Counted from the stretch's first letter, positions 40,411 through 51,005 are shown. The stretch is DNA of 64,000 nt from Parahaliea mediterranea (GCF_003402235.1 NZ_QEWO01000002.1:1-64000); one strand, 5' to 3'. Translations and numbers: made by a program. The notes: generated by a model not told the origin, from the sequence alone.

Positions 40411-41301
40411 TCACCGCTGTAGTTGCTCCCGGTACTGGTGCAGCTCCGCCGCGCTGAGCACAAAAACACCGTGCCCGCCCTCGACAAACTCGACCCAGGT
40501 AAAGGGCACGCCGGGATAGGCCGCCTCCAGCGCTTCCCAACTGTTGCCCACCTCCACCACCAGCAGGCCGCGGGGGTTAAGGTAGTGAGCCGCCTCGGCC
40601 AGAATACGCCGGGTAATGTCCAGCCCGTCGCTTCCAGAGCCGAGGGCCAGTGCCGGCTCGCGATGATACTCGGCCGGCATGCTGGCCAGGTCGCGGGCGT
40701 CCACGTAGGGCGGATTGCTGAGGATAATGTCGTAGCGCCGCCCGACCACGGCGCTGAACAAGTCAGATTCCAGGCATTCGGTGCGCGCCTGCAGGCCTAG
40801 CAGGTCACGGTTCTCCCGGGCCAGTGCCAGCGCCGCCGGGTCCAGATCCAGCAGATCAACGCTGCACTCGGGAGCGTAGTGGGCCGCTGCCAGGCCGATC
40901 GCCCCGCCGCCGCAGCACAGGTCGAGAATGCGCCGTGGCGGCGGCCCCTCGTACCAGGGTTGGTAATCCCCCAGAATCAGCTCCCCCAGGGGCGAGCGCG
41001 GCACAATGGCGCGGTCGTCGCAGCGCAGTTCAAGGCCGGCAAACCAGGCGCGCCCGATGATATAAGGCAGCGGCACCCGCTCTTCGATACGCTGAATCAG
41101 CCAGTCTTCCAGTTGCTGGCGCTGGGTGGGGCTGACCGGCAGGGGCAGCACGCTCTCGTCAGCGTCGATGGGAAGCTTCATGGCAGTAAGCACCAGCTGC
41201 ACGGCCTCGTCCCAGGCGTTGTCGCAGCCGTGCCCAAAGCAGACACCCGCCGCGTCGAGGGCTTGCGCACAGTGTTCCAGAGCGTCGTTAACCGTATGCA
41301 T
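40411..41301 (-). CDS. prmB: Ribosomal protein L3 glutamine methyltransferase
   Basis: The product has 296 residues. ILDLCCGGGAIGLAAA binds SAM and NPPYVD is the catalytic motif; the RSPLGELI segment preceding it is typical of PrmB rather than PrmC. Confidence 0.93.
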   Translation of the reverse strand: MHTVNDALEHCAQALDAAGVCFGHGCDNAWDEAVQLVLTAMKLPIDADESVLPLPVSPTQRQQLEDWLIQRIEERVPLPYIIGRAWFAGLELRCDDRAIVPRSPLGELILGDYQPWYEGPPPRRILDLCCGGGAIGLAAAHYAPECSVDLLDLDPAALALARENRDLLGLQARTECLESDLFSAVVGRRYDIILSNPPYVDARDLASMPAEYHREPALALGSGSDGLDITRRILAEAAHYLNPRGLLVVEVGNSWEALEAAYPGVPFTWVEFVEGGHGVFVLSAAELHQYREQLQR

Positions 41302-41486
41302 AAATGTCCTGTCGCGCGCGGTGGATCAATAGGGCTGGTTAATTAAGACGCCTTGCCAAGCCAGCAACAACGTGGTGGCATGGATGGCAACGGCGACAGC
41401 GGATTCTAGCAGAGGTGCGTGGGTGGGGTACGCGCTAATCCCGCTGGCACGAGTGGGCAACGACACAGGCCAACACACCGGTAACA

Positions 41487-41525
41487 ACCCAACAGACTTT
41501 CATAGAAACCACCCAACAGACTTTC
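41487..41525 (+). repeat. 15-bp tandem direct repeat
   Basis: ACCCAACAGACTTTC occurs at 41487-41501 and 41511-41525, 24 bases apart, in the 256-base gap before the hydrolase gene. Spacing of about two helical turns suggests a regulator site. The rest of the gap holds nothing I recognise. Confidence 0.55.
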
Positions 41526-41557
41526 CACACCAACCACCAAGGGAGAACACAGCGGGC

Positions 41558-43087
41558 ATGGATGCAGTATGGCGCCGCTTGGCAGCATGGGTACCCGGGC
41601 CATCGGCGGCGCTGCTCGCCGGGCTCATCGGCAGCGGGGCCGCGCAGGCCGGCGGCCTCCAGGCCGATGCCAGCGGGCAGCTGGTATACGGCGCGCTGAC
41701 CTTCAGCCCCTGCGCCCTGAACAGCGCGAGCGGCCAGTCGGTGGAGGCCCACTGCACCACCCTGCCGGTGCCGGAAAACACCGCCAATCCCGCTGGCCGC
41801 CACATCGAACTGGCCCTGGCGCTGATACCCGCCACCGGCCAGGCAAAGGGCGACCCAGTGTTCATGCTGGCCGGCGGCCCCGGCCAGTCAGCCCGGGAAA
41901 GCTACCCGAACCTGCAGCAGGCCTTTGAGGAGGTGCTGCAGCATCGCCACATCCTGCTGCTGGACGCCCGCGGCACCGGCGGCTCGCATCCGCTGCACTG
42001 TGAACAGGCCGAAGCCGAGGCCGCCCTGACCAGCCTTGCACAGCAGAGCGAGGACGCCGCCCGGGCGCTGGCTGCCCAGTGTCGTGACGCACTGTCTGCG
42101 CAGGCCGATTTTCGCTACTACACCACCACCGAGCACATCGACGACCTGGAGCGGGTACGCGCCGCTCTGCAGGTGGCGCGCATCAATCTGGTGGGCATCT
42201 CCTACGGAACCCGTGTGGCCCAGCACTACGCCCGGCGCTTTCCCGGGCACACCCGGGCGTTGGTGCTGGACTCGGTGGTGCCCAATACCCTGGTGCTCGG
42301 CCAGGAGCACGCCCGCAACCTGGAAACCGCCCTGCAGCGGCAGTTTGCCCGCTGCCGCGAAACACCGGCCTGCGCCCAGGCCCTGGGCGACCCGCGCCAG
42401 CAGTTGAACACCGCCCGCCAGCAACTGACCGGCAACACCCTGGGGCCGGTGCGCTACCGCGACCCCATCACCGGCGCCTGGCGAGAGGAAGTGCCGCGCT
42501 TTGAGCATCTGGCCATCCTGCTGCGCATGTACGCCTACCAGCCCGCCATGGCGGCCTCGCTGCCGCTGCTGCTGCACGAGGTGGCACAGGGCAACTACGA
42601 TGGCCTGCTCGCCCAGGCCCAGTTGGTCACCCGCGAACTCGGCCAAGCCCTGGCCATGGGCATGAGCCTGTCGGTGACCTGCACCGAAGACGCGGTGGAT
42701 TTTCGGGACAACCCCGGCGACGCCGGCACCGTGCTTGGCACCGAGTTCATCACCCTCACCCGGGCGATGTGCTCCCAGTGGCCCCTGGGCGCCCGGCCGG
42801 CGGGGTTTCGCGAGCCCCTGCAAGGCGATGTGCCGGTGCTGGCCATCAGCGGCGAATTCGACCCGGTCACCCCGCCCCGCTACGGCGACGCCGTGATCGC
42901 GCCCCTGGCCAGGGGGCGCCACCTGGTGCTGCCCGGCCAGAGCCACAGCGTACTCGGCACAGGTTGCCTGCCGAACCTGGTGGCGCAGTTTCTTGACACC
43001 ACCGACGCCGCCGCCTTGGACGCCACCTGCCTGCAGCGCCTGACAAGCCCGCCGCCCTTCAGCGGGCGCTACGGCTGGGAGCCCTGA
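41558..43087 (+). CDS. Exported alpha/beta hydrolase, TAP-like peptidase family
   Basis: The product has 509 residues with a signal-like hydrophobic N-terminus. FMLAGGPGQSARESYP is the oxyanion region, the nucleophile Ser is in VGISYGTRVAQHYARRF (GxSYG), the Asp lies in ISGEFDPVTPP and the His in LPGQSHSVLGTGCLP, as in tripeptidyl aminopeptidase-like enzymes. It is followed at 2 bases by an ABC exporter. Confidence 0.88.
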   Translation: MDAVWRRLAAWVPGPSAALLAGLIGSGAAQAGGLQADASGQLVYGALTFSPCALNSASGQSVEAHCTTLPVPENTANPAGRHIELALALIPATGQAKGDPVFMLAGGPGQSARESYPNLQQAFEEVLQHRHILLLDARGTGGSHPLHCEQAEAEAALTSLAQQSEDAARALAAQCRDALSAQADFRYYTTTEHIDDLERVRAALQVARINLVGISYGTRVAQHYARRFPGHTRALVLDSVVPNTLVLGQEHARNLETALQRQFARCRETPACAQALGDPRQQLNTARQQLTGNTLGPVRYRDPITGAWREEVPRFEHLAILLRMYAYQPAMAASLPLLLHEVAQGNYDGLLAQAQLVTRELGQALAMGMSLSVTCTEDAVDFRDNPGDAGTVLGTEFITLTRAMCSQWPLGARPAGFREPLQGDVPVLAISGEFDPVTPPRYGDAVIAPLARGRHLVLPGQSHSVLGTGCLPNLVAQFLDTTDAAALDATCLQRLTSPPPFSGRYGWEP

Positions 43088-43088
43088 C

Positions 43089-43832
43089 ATGATCCGCATC
43101 GACTCCCTGCACAAAACCTTTCGCAGCCGCGCCGCCACGGTACAGGCGGTGCGCGGCGTCAGCTTCTGCGCGCAGGACGGCGAAATCCTCGGCCTGCTGG
43201 GCCCCAACGGCGCCGGCAAAACCACCACCCTGCGCATGCTCTACACCCTGATGGCGCCCCAGCAGGGCCGGGTGGAAGTCGACGGCTTGGACGTACAGGC
43301 CAATCCCGGAGAAGTCAGGCGGCGCCTGGGGGTACTGCCGGATGCGCGCGGCATTTACAAGCGCCTCACCGCGCGGGAGAACATCACCTACTTTGGCCAC
43401 CTGCACGACCTGGATGACGCCACCATCGACGCGCGCATTGCCGCACTGGCCAGCACCCTGGGCATGGAGGATTTTCTCGACCGGCGTGCCGAGGGCTTCT
43501 CCCAGGGCCAGCGCACCAAAACCGCCATTGCCCGCGCCCTGATCCACCGCCCGCGCAATATTGTGCTGGACGAACCCACCAACGGGCTCGACGTGATGAC
43601 CACCCGGCGCCTGCGCGGCTTTTTGCGCGGCCTGCGCGACGAGGGCCATTGCATTGTGTTTTCCAGCCACATCATGCAGGAGGTGGCGGCCCTGTGTGAC
43701 CGCATTGTGGTTATCGCCCGGGGCGAGGTGCAGGCCATCGGCAGCCCCGACGAGCTGCGCCAGCAGACTGGCCTGGCCGACCTGGAGGATGTGTTTGTGC
43801 GCCTGGCAGCTCTGGAGGAGAACACCGCATGA
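43089..43832 (+). CDS. natA: ABC transporter ATPase (NatA-like)
   Basis: The product has 247 residues. Walker A GPNGAGKTT, signature FSQGQRTK and Walker B IVLDEPTNGLDVMTT are complete. It overlaps the permease gene by 4 bases. Confidence 0.92.
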   Translation: MIRIDSLHKTFRSRAATVQAVRGVSFCAQDGEILGLLGPNGAGKTTTLRMLYTLMAPQQGRVEVDGLDVQANPGEVRRRLGVLPDARGIYKRLTARENITYFGHLHDLDDATIDARIAALASTLGMEDFLDRRAEGFSQGQRTKTAIARALIHRPRNIVLDEPTNGLDVMTTRRLRGFLRGLRDEGHCIVFSSHIMQEVAALCDRIVVIARGEVQAIGSPDELRQQTGLADLEDVFVRLAALEENTA

Positions 43833-44998
43833 AGGCGCTATGGACCGTGGCCCGCAAGGAGCTCATCGACCTGTTCCGCGACCGCAAGACAGTGGTGCTG
43901 GGGCTGCTGCTGGGGCCCCTGCTGATGCCGGGCATTATCCTCGGCATCGGCGCCCTGGTGGAAAACAAAGTACGCACCCAGCTGGCATCCACCCTGCTGC
44001 TGCCGGTGGCAGGCATCGAGCGGGCGCCCAATCTGGTGGCCTTTCTGCAAAGCCGCAATATCGAGGTGACCCGGGCACCGGACGACCCGGTCAGCGCGGT
44101 GCGCGAGCAGACGGCGCCGGTGATCCTGCACATCGGCGATGCCTATGCCACGCGCTGGCGCGACAGCCTGCCGGCGCCGGTGGAGCTGACCTACGACAGC
44201 TCCCTGCAGGATGCCCAGATACCCCTGCAGCGCGTGCACCGGGTGTTGTACGAATACAGCGCCACCGTGGGCTCGCTGCGTGGCCTGCAGCGCGGGCAGA
44301 GCCCCCTGGCGGGGCAGGCGGTGCAGGTTGCCCTGCGCGATGTGGCAACACCCGAGGCCCGCCGCGGCATGCTGCTGACCTTTCTGCCCTACCTGCTGAT
44401 ACTGTTCAGTTTTATTGGCAGCGCGGCGCTGGTCATCGATGTGACCGCCGGTGAGCGCGAGCGCCAGTCACTGGAGCCGCTGCTGGCCACGCCCGTCGCG
44501 CGCAGCGCCATCATGAGCGGCAAGATTCTCGCCGCCTGCCTGTTCGGCATGCTCGGCCTGGTGCTGATTGTGTTCGCCTTCAAGCTCAGCTTCCAGCTGG
44601 CCCCCGGGGCGCTGGCGCAGGTGCATGTATCGCTGCCGGTAGCGGCCCAGCTCCTGCTGGTGCTGCTGCCCATGGTGCTTATTGGCACCACCCTGCTGAC
44701 CCTGCTGGCCGCCGCGGCGCGCTCGGTCAAGGAGGCCCAGAGCTACCTGAGCATTCTGATGCTGCTGCCCATCGCGCCGACCATCATCCTGATGGTGAAC
44801 CCGGTGAAGAACCAGCTGTGGCAGTTCACCGTGCCCTTTCTGGCCCAGAACCAGATGATCCTCAAATTGATTCGCGGCGAGGTGATCTCCCCCCTGGAGT
44901 GGGCCGTATACATGACATGTGGATTCGCGCTGGGGCTGCTTCTGTGGCTGATTGCGGCACGCCTGTATCATCGCGAATCGCTGGGTGTGTCGGGCTAG
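43829..44998 (+). CDS. natB: ABC transporter permease (NatB-like)
   Basis: The product has 389 residues. One N-terminal helix (about 19-40), a large external domain, then five or six helices with the ERERQSLEPLLATPV cytoplasmic loop typical of ABC-2/NatB permeases. The substrate is unknown; context suggests export linked to the hydrolase. Confidence 0.9.
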   Translation: MKALWTVARKELIDLFRDRKTVVLGLLLGPLLMPGIILGIGALVENKVRTQLASTLLLPVAGIERAPNLVAFLQSRNIEVTRAPDDPVSAVREQTAPVILHIGDAYATRWRDSLPAPVELTYDSSLQDAQIPLQRVHRVLYEYSATVGSLRGLQRGQSPLAGQAVQVALRDVATPEARRGMLLTFLPYLLILFSFIGSAALVIDVTAGERERQSLEPLLATPVARSAIMSGKILAACLFGMLGLVLIVFAFKLSFQLAPGALAQVHVSLPVAAQLLLVLLPMVLIGTTLLTLLAAAARSVKEAQSYLSILMLLPIAPTIILMVNPVKNQLWQFTVPFLAQNQMILKLIRGEVISPLEWAVYMTCGFALGLLLWLIAARLYHRESLGVSG

Positions 44999-45093
44999 CC
45001 CGCCCTGCGGGGTGCGCTGTGTGGCGGTTTGCCATGACATAGGCGGGTTGCTACTATCGCCGTCCTTTTTACCTCCCTGACGAGGAATTTTCC

Positions 45094-45642
45094 GTGGAAC
45101 AAGACTGGGCACGCATTATCGAAGCCATTGGCGAGGACCTGAACCGGCCCGGCCTGGTGGACACACCCAAGCGCGCGGCCAAGGCCTTCGAGTTCCTGAC
45201 CCGCGGTTACCAGCAGTCCGTGGAAGACGTCGTCAACAACGCCCTGTTTCCCTCGGACTCCAGCGAGATGGTGCTGGTACAGGATGTCGAACTCTACTCA
45301 CTGTGCGAGCACCACCTGCTGCCCTTCATCGGCAAATGCCACGTGGCCTACATCCCGACCGGCAAGGTGCTCGGCCTGTCCAAGGTGGCGCGCATTGTGG
45401 ATGTGTTTGCCCGCCGCCTGCAGATTCAGGAATCCCTGACCACCCAGATCGCCGAAACCATCATGAACGTGACCGGCGCCGAGGGCGTGGGCGTGATCAT
45501 CGAAGCCCAGCACATGTGCATGATGATGCGCGGGGTCGAGAAGCAGAACTCCGTCATGAAAACTTCCGCCATGCTAGGCAGCTTCCGGGACTCCCAGACC
45601 ACTCGCGAAGAATTCCTGTCACTGCTGCAGCTGCGGCGCTGA
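45094..45642 (+). CDS. folE: GTP cyclohydrolase I
   Basis: The product has 182 residues from a GTG start with GAGGAA upstream. [20 protein letters not shown] holds the zinc Cys and His residues, and [13 protein letters not shown] supplies the second zinc Cys. It starts folate synthesis. Confidence 0.96.
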   Translation: MEQDWARIIEAIGEDLNRPGLVDTPKRAAKAFEFLTRGYQQSVEDVVNNALFPSDSSEMVLVQDVELYSLCEHHLLPFIGKCHVAYIPTGKVLGLSKVARIVDVFARRLQIQESLTTQIAETIMNVTGAEGVGVIIEAQHMCMMMRGVEKQNSVMKTSAMLGSFRDSQTTREEFLSLLQLRR

Positions 45643-45692
45643 CACACTAGCGCCAGTGCTTCAGCGCTGGTGCCAGGTTCTAGGGCTAAGGG

Positions 45693-46301
45693 CTAAGGCT
45701 TAGAGTCCAGGGCAACCACTTCCGCGTGAAGATACTGGCGGTCCGCGGTGCGGGCCGAGGCGTAGGCCAGCATCAGGTAGGCGCCCGCTTCCGTGCTGGC
45801 ACGAAACACCACATAACGCTGGGCATCGGCCCGGCCGTACAACACCCGCTGCCCGAAGACCCGGTTGGCCCATTGGGCGCCGTTGCCGCAGGCGCGGCCC
45901 TCGCAGCGAAACAGCCGCTCACTGCCCTGCCATTCGGCAAACCGCGTTACCAGCTCCTGGAACACTTCCTCTGAACTGAAGCCGTCGGTTATCTGCCAGG
46001 TGTACCGCAACCGTTCGCCATCAACCCGCTCGCTGCGCTTGAACTGCCAGTCGCCGAGATGCTTTTGCATGGCACCAAGGCCCACTTCGTAATCCACCAC
46101 CGCCTGAGAGGACGTGGCCACGCGCACCGCATGGGGAAATTGATCCAGCTCGCCAAGCAACGGCGCGGGGCCGCCGACCGGCGCCGGGGCGGCATCCTGG
46201 GTGGCGGCAGCAACAGCGGTGAGCGCAACCACGCCCGCCATCAGCAGCACCACGCAGGCGCGGGCAATGGCAGACAAAACAGGCAATCTGGGCAAGGGCA
46301 C
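45693..46301 (-). CDS. Exported protein of unknown function
   Basis: The product has 202 residues with a signal peptide or single anchor (about 10-33). The mature part has a paired Cys (FRCEGRACGNGAQWANRVFG) and a beta-rich RYVVFRASTEAGAYLMLAY end. No family is recognised with certainty. Confidence 0.6.
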   Translation of the reverse strand: MPLPRLPVLSAIARACVVLLMAGVVALTAVAAATQDAAPAPVGGPAPLLGELDQFPHAVRVATSSQAVVDYEVGLGAMQKHLGDWQFKRSERVDGERLRYTWQITDGFSSEEVFQELVTRFAEWQGSERLFRCEGRACGNGAQWANRVFGQRVLYGRADAQRYVVFRASTEAGAYLMLAYASARTADRQYLHAEVVALDSKP

Positions 46302-46308
46302 TCCTTAT

Positions 46309-47223
46309 CTAATCCTGTGCCAGGAAGGCAAGCAGATCGGGAACCAGAGAGTCCACCACTGCCTCCATGTGGAAATGGTGGCCGCCGTCGACCTGCGTAA
46401 CCCGCAGCTGCGGTATGTGGCCGCGCGCCAGCTCCACCAGTGGCTCATGCTGCATCATTCCGCGCCCTGCCCGCAACAGCAGCGCCGGGGCGCGAATGGC
46501 GCCCAGGGTGGCGCGAATTTGCCCATCGGTCATCTTCACCGCCGACGCGGCACGCAAGCGCGGGTCGATACGCCAGGCCCAGCCCTGCTCGCTGTCACCC
46601 TCCAGCCCACGCAGGGCCAGGGTTTCGGCGCACTCCCGGTTAAAGCCGTTGCGCACCCGGGCTTCCACCGCCGCATCACGGCTGGGGTAGCGCCGGGCCT
46701 GGCGGGCCAGGGCGCGGTCGCGTTCGCTGACAAAGCGGCCAAGCTGGAAGGGAAAGGCCGTCTCTGGCACCGCTTCGGGCACAATACCATCCAGCATGAC
46801 GAGGTGGCTTATCCGCTGCGGCGCGGCAGCGGCCACCAAGGTGGCAATGATGCCACCGCGGGAATGCCCGAGCAGCGCGCAGCGCTGCCAGCCGAGCCGA
46901 TCCAGCAGCGTGATCAGCTGGGGCACGTCATCCCAAATCTGGTAGGTGGCATCGGCGGAGCGAAAACTACTACGGCCCTGCCCGCTGAGGTCTACCGCCA
47001 CCACCCGGCAGCCGGTGAGCTGTGGGGCGAGCCGGGCAAAGCTGGCGGCGTTGTCCTGCCAGCCGTGCAGGGCCAGCACCGGCTGGCCGTCCTGCGGCCC
47101 CCAGCAGAGCCCGGCCAGGCGCAGGCCGTCGATCTCCCAGTGCGCCTCCTCGGCCTGGGACATGGCCTGCGCTACCGCAGCCGAAACCCCGGCGGATACA
47201 ACACCACTGACCGGCGAAGTCAC
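46309..47223 (-). CDS. Alpha/beta hydrolase
   Basis: The product has 304 residues from a GTG overlapping the sixA stop by 4 bases. LALHGWQDNAASF is the HGxxD loop, LLGHSRGG the nucleophile elbow (Ser), and a late VDGGHHFHME His completes the triad. The substrate is unknown. Confidence 0.85.
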   Translation of the reverse strand: MTSPVSGVVSAGVSAAVAQAMSQAEEAHWEIDGLRLAGLCWGPQDGQPVLALHGWQDNAASFARLAPQLTGCRVVAVDLSGQGRSSFRSADATYQIWDDVPQLITLLDRLGWQRCALLGHSRGGIIATLVAAAAPQRISHLVMLDGIVPEAVPETAFPFQLGRFVSERDRALARQARRYPSRDAAVEARVRNGFNRECAETLALRGLEGDSEQGWAWRIDPRLRAASAVKMTDGQIRATLGAIRAPALLLRAGRGMMQHEPLVELARGHIPQLRVTQVDGGHHFHMEAVVDSLVPDLLAFLAQD

Positions 47224-47723
47224 AGGCCGGCCTCGTAGTGCGGTGGGAAGGCCCACCACAGCAGACGCGCACAGCCGGCGGCGGGGGCATCCAGCTGCAG
47301 GCTGACCAGCCCGCCCGGGGGGTGGGGCGGCGCCGCGCGCGACTCGCCGAGCCAGTGATCCACCAGCGCCGACACCAGCGGCTGGTGCGATACCAGAATC
47401 AGGTGTCGCGGCGCGCTGACATCGCCCCAGAGAGGTTCCAGGGCCTGTTCAACGTCGGCGGGTTCAGCGCCGGGTATCAGCGCCTCTTCGGCGCGGTGTG
47501 GCAGTGTGGGATGGCCCAGCAACAGCAAGCCGGCGGTTTGGGTGGTACGCACCCAGCGGCTGTGCCAGAGCGCGTCTGGCACTGGCAGGTTGCGCTGGGC
47601 ACACAGGCCCCACTGGCGGCCGGCGCCGGTGCTGATGTCCCGTTCACCCTGGAGCGTCAGCGGCCGCAGGCGATCTTCTGCAGCCCGGCCCGCCTCCCCG
47701 TGCCGCCACACTGTCAGGATCAT
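47220..47723 (-). CDS. sixA: Phosphohistidine phosphatase SixA
   Basis: The product has 167 residues from the ATG at 47723. VWRHGEAGRAAEDRLRPLT holds the RHG catalytic His, and LVSHQPLVSALVDHWL is the second His motif. It removes phosphate from histidine relay proteins. Confidence 0.9.
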   Translation of the reverse strand: MILTVWRHGEAGRAAEDRLRPLTLQGERDISTGAGRQWGLCAQRNLPVPDALWHSRWVRTTQTAGLLLLGHPTLPHRAEEALIPGAEPADVEQALEPLWGDVSAPRHLILVSHQPLVSALVDHWLGESRAAPPHPPGGLVSLQLDAPAAGCARLLWWAFPPHYEAGL

Positions 47724-47816
47724 TACACATCTCCCTGGGGGGGGCGGCATGCTCCACCGCCACCGTTGTTATGACTGTCTGCGCTGTCGCGCCGTCCACA
47801 ATCCGCCCCACAGCGG

Positions 47817-48833
47817 CTAGCCGGCAACAAATTCCACATCCTGCGCCTGTTCGCGGGTCATCATATCACTGAACAATTCCGACACCGGGCGACTGTGGTG
47901 GAGGATGTCGTACAGGCCGTTGACCAGCGGCATGGGCACGCCGCGCTGCTCCGCCTGGGCCTTCAGCAGCTCCAGGGTATTGATGCCCTCGGCGACCTGA
48001 TCCATAGCCGCCAGCACCTCCGAAAGCGGTTGGCCGCGCCCGATGGCCTGGCCGATGCGGTAGTTGCGCGACAGGGGCGACGAGCAGGTAACAAACAGAT
48101 CCCCTACCCCGGCGAGGCCAAGGAAGGTCATCGGGTTGGCGCCGCAGTGCACGGCAAAGCGGGACATTTCGCTCAGCGCCCGGGTCAGCAGCAGGCCGCT
48201 GGTGTTTTCCCCAAAGTCGAGGGCATCCCCCAGGCCAGCGAGAATGGCGTACACGTTCTTCAGGGCCCCGCCAAGCTCCACGCCGTACATATCGCCGGAG
48301 CCGTAGATGAGGAAGCGGTCGCTGTGCAGCAGGTCGTGCAAGGTGGTGTTGATAGCATCGCTGCGCGAGGCCACCACCGCCCCGGCAATACCGCCGGCGG
48401 CGATCTCCCCCGCCAGGTTGGGACCGCTGAGCACGGCGCAGGGGTTCTCCGGCAGCTCCTGGGCGAGGATTTCACTCATCAGGTGAAAGCCGGGCGCCTC
48501 GATGCCCTTGGTGAGGCTGACCAGCAGGGCCTGGGGCGACAGCAGGCCCGCCAACCGCCGGGCCACTTCACGGAAGGAGGCGCTGGGCACCGCCAGAAAC
48601 AGAATGTCGATAGCGCTGACGGCGTCTTCCAGCGAGGTGGTGGCGCGCAGTTTGTCGTCCAGCCGATAGCCCGGCAGGTATTCGGCGTTTTCGCGGGCGC
48701 TGTTGATGGCCTCAACCCGCGCGTCATTGCGCAGCCACAGGCAAACCGGGTGGCCGTTGCAGGCAATGAGATTGGCAACCACAGTGCCAAAACTACCGCC
48801 GCCGAGCACTGCGACGCGGTGGGTGTGCATCAT
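47817..48833 (-). CDS. gpsA: Glycerol-3-phosphate dehydrogenase
   Basis: The product has 338 residues from the ATG at 48833 (AGGA upstream). VLGGGSFGTVVANLIA is the NAD(P)-binding loop and GVELGGALKNVYAI the catalytic Lys region. It makes the glycerol-phosphate backbone of phospholipids. Confidence 0.96.
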   Translation of the reverse strand: MMHTHRVAVLGGGSFGTVVANLIACNGHPVCLWLRNDARVEAINSARENAEYLPGYRLDDKLRATTSLEDAVSAIDILFLAVPSASFREVARRLAGLLSPQALLVSLTKGIEAPGFHLMSEILAQELPENPCAVLSGPNLAGEIAAGGIAGAVVASRSDAINTTLHDLLHSDRFLIYGSGDMYGVELGGALKNVYAILAGLGDALDFGENTSGLLLTRALSEMSRFAVHCGANPMTFLGLAGVGDLFVTCSSPLSRNYRIGQAIGRGQPLSEVLAAMDQVAEGINTLELLKAQAEQRGVPMPLVNGLYDILHHSRPVSELFSDMMTREQAQDVEFVAG

Positions 48834-48859
48834 AGGGAGTTCCTGCATTTATTGTGATC

Positions 48860-48888
48860 GACCCCGCCGGGCTGGCCCGGGCGGGGTC
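48860..48888. repeat. Hairpin between htpG and gpsA
   Basis: GACCCCGC pairs with GCGGGGTC, with inner CGGGC/GCCCG. No T run; a processing or attenuation structure is possible. Confidence 0.55.
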
Positions 48889-48902
48889 GAGTCTAACAGC
48901 TT

Positions 48903-48957
48903 TGGCGCGGCCTGCACTGGCGCGGCCAGCGATGGCGCGGCCAGCTTTGGCGTGCGC
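48903..48957. repeat. 15-bp tandem repeat, four units
   Basis: TGGCGCGGCC recurs at 48903, 48918 and 48933, with a diverged fourth unit at 48948, exactly every 15 bases. It lies just downstream of the htpG stop. Confidence 0.8.
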
Positions 48958-48958
48958 C

Positions 48959-50899
48959 TCAACCGGCCATGGTGGCCAGCAGCAGCTTGTTGAGGCGCGC
49001 CACGTAGCTGGCGGGGTCTTCCAGCTGCCCGCCCTCAGCGAGGGTGGCCTGATCGAAGACGATATTGGCGAGGTCGGCGTAGCGATCCTCGTCCGCTTCG
49101 GCGTCGAGCATTTTCACCAGCGGGTGCTGGGGGTTCACCTCGAGGATGGGCTTGCTGTCCGGCACCGGCTGGCCAGCGGCCTCCATAATGCGGCGCATCT
49201 GCGCGCCCATGTCGTAGTCTCCCACCACCAGGCAGGCGGCGGACTCGGTCAGGCGGGCGGTGGCGCGCACTTCAGACACTTTGTCTTCCAGCACTTTGGC
49301 CAGGCGCTCTACCAGGCCTTCGCTGTCCTTCTGCAGCTTCTCCTGCTCGGCCTTCTCCTCCTCGGAATCGGCGGCCAGGTCGAGGGCACCGCGCGCCACG
49401 TCCTGCAGCTGCTTGCCGTCGAACGCCTGCAGATGGTTCATCAGCCAGTCGTCCACGCGATCCGACAGCAGCAACACCTCGATGCCCTTCTTGCGGAACA
49501 CTTCCAAATGGGGGCTGCTCTTGGCGGTGTTGAAGTTTTCCGCCACCACGTAGTAGATCTTGTCCTGACCGTCCTTCATACGCGACACGTAGTCTTCCAG
49601 GGACTGGTCCTGCTCGGCCTTGTCGGTGTGGGTGGTGGCAAAGCGCAGCAGCTTGGCAATTTTCTCTTTGTTGGCAAAGTCCTCCGCGGGGCCTTCCTTC
49701 AACACCTGGCCAAATTCCTTCCAGAAGGTGGCGTAGTCGTCACCGTCTTTCTTGGCCAGCTTGCCCAGCATGTCCAGCACCCGCTTGGTCAGGGCCGAAC
49801 GCATGGATTCCACTGCCCCGTCCTGCTGCAGAATTTCGCGGGATACGTTCAGGGGCAGGTCGTTGGAGTCCACCACGCCTTTCACAAAGCGCAGGTACAG
49901 CGGCAGGAACTGCTCGGCTTCATCCATGATGAAGGTGCGCTGCACGTAGAACTTGAGGCCGCGGGCCATGTCGCGGTTCCACATATCAAAGGGCGCGCGC
50001 TTGGGCAGGTACAGCAGGCTGGTGTACTCCAGCTTGCCTTCCACCTTGTTGTGGCTCCAGCTCAGGGGCTCGTCAAAATCGTGGGACACATGACGGTAGA
50101 AGGCCTTGTACTCGTCGTCGCTGACCTCGCCCCGGGGGCGGGTCCACAGGGCAGTGGCCTCGTTGACCGCTTCGTACTCGGGGGCCTTTTCTTCTGCCTT
50201 GGCTTGGTCTTCAGACTTAGCTTCCTCATCCTCGTCGCCAGTGGGCATGTCCGGCTTCAACATCAGCACCGGCACAGAGATGTGATCCGAGTACTTCTTG
50301 ATCACACTGCGCACGCGGAAATCGTCGGCGAATTCCTTGCAGTCATCCTTCAGGAACAAGGTAATGGCGGTACCACGGTTGTCCTTGGCGCGCGGCTCAA
50401 TGGTGAATTCCGCCTCGCCGGCGGACTCCCATACCACGCCGCTGTCGGCGCCATCGCCCGCCTTGCGGGTGTGTACCTGCACGCGGTCGGCAACAATAAA
50501 GCCGGAATAAAAGCCCACGCCAAACTGGCCGATCAACTGGGAGTCCTTCTTCTGGTCGCCGGTGAGGTTCTCCAGGAAGGTGGCGGTGCCGGATTTGGCG
50601 ATGGTGCCCAGGTTCTCGATCACCTCCTCGCGCGTCATGCCAATGCCGTTGTCGCTGATGGTGATGGTGCCGGCGTCTTTGTCGACATCCACCTGAATCT
50701 GGTAATCGCCCTGCCCTTCCAGCAACGCGTCGTCCGCCAGGGCTGCAAAGCGCAGCTTGTCGATGGCATCGGAGGCGTTGGAAATCAGCTCACGCAGGAA
50801 AATCTCCCGGTTGCTGTACAGGGAGTGAATCATCAGGTGCAGGAGTTGCTTGGCTTCGGTCTGGAAGCCCAGGGTTTCTTTCTGAACGTCGGCGGTCAT
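48959..50899 (-). CDS. htpG: Chaperone HtpG (Hsp90)
   Basis: The product has 646 residues, standard size. [33 protein letters not shown] and [15 protein letters not shown] make up the GHKL ATP site. The charged linker and C-terminal dimerisation domain are complete. Confidence 0.97.
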   Translation of the reverse strand: MTADVQKETLGFQTEAKQLLHLMIHSLYSNREIFLRELISNASDAIDKLRFAALADDALLEGQGDYQIQVDVDKDAGTITISDNGIGMTREEVIENLGTIAKSGTATFLENLTGDQKKDSQLIGQFGVGFYSGFIVADRVQVHTRKAGDGADSGVVWESAGEAEFTIEPRAKDNRGTAITLFLKDDCKEFADDFRVRSVIKKYSDHISVPVLMLKPDMPTGDEDEEAKSEDQAKAEEKAPEYEAVNEATALWTRPRGEVSDDEYKAFYRHVSHDFDEPLSWSHNKVEGKLEYTSLLYLPKRAPFDMWNRDMARGLKFYVQRTFIMDEAEQFLPLYLRFVKGVVDSNDLPLNVSREILQQDGAVESMRSALTKRVLDMLGKLAKKDGDDYATFWKEFGQVLKEGPAEDFANKEKIAKLLRFATTHTDKAEQDQSLEDYVSRMKDGQDKIYYVVAENFNTAKSSPHLEVFRKKGIEVLLLSDRVDDWLMNHLQAFDGKQLQDVARGALDLAADSEEEKAEQEKLQKDSEGLVERLAKVLEDKVSEVRATARLTESAACLVVGDYDMGAQMRRIMEAAGQPVPDSKPILEVNPQHPLVKMLDAEADEDRYADLANIVFDQATLAEGGQLEDPASYVARLNKLLLATMAG

Positions 50900-51005
50900 G
50901 GGTCCCTCGTGCTTGATCTGTGGTTGGGATGACTGTCAGGGGGCAAACATGGGGACGCCACGGCGGAAATTCAAGGGAGACCGGCATCCTTTGCGCCGCA
51001 CAACG

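Noticed and set aside
48854-50932. Long open frame opposite htpG (692 codons)
   Set aside because: It is the antisense shadow of a GC-rich conserved gene; its translation is low-complexity and has no family.
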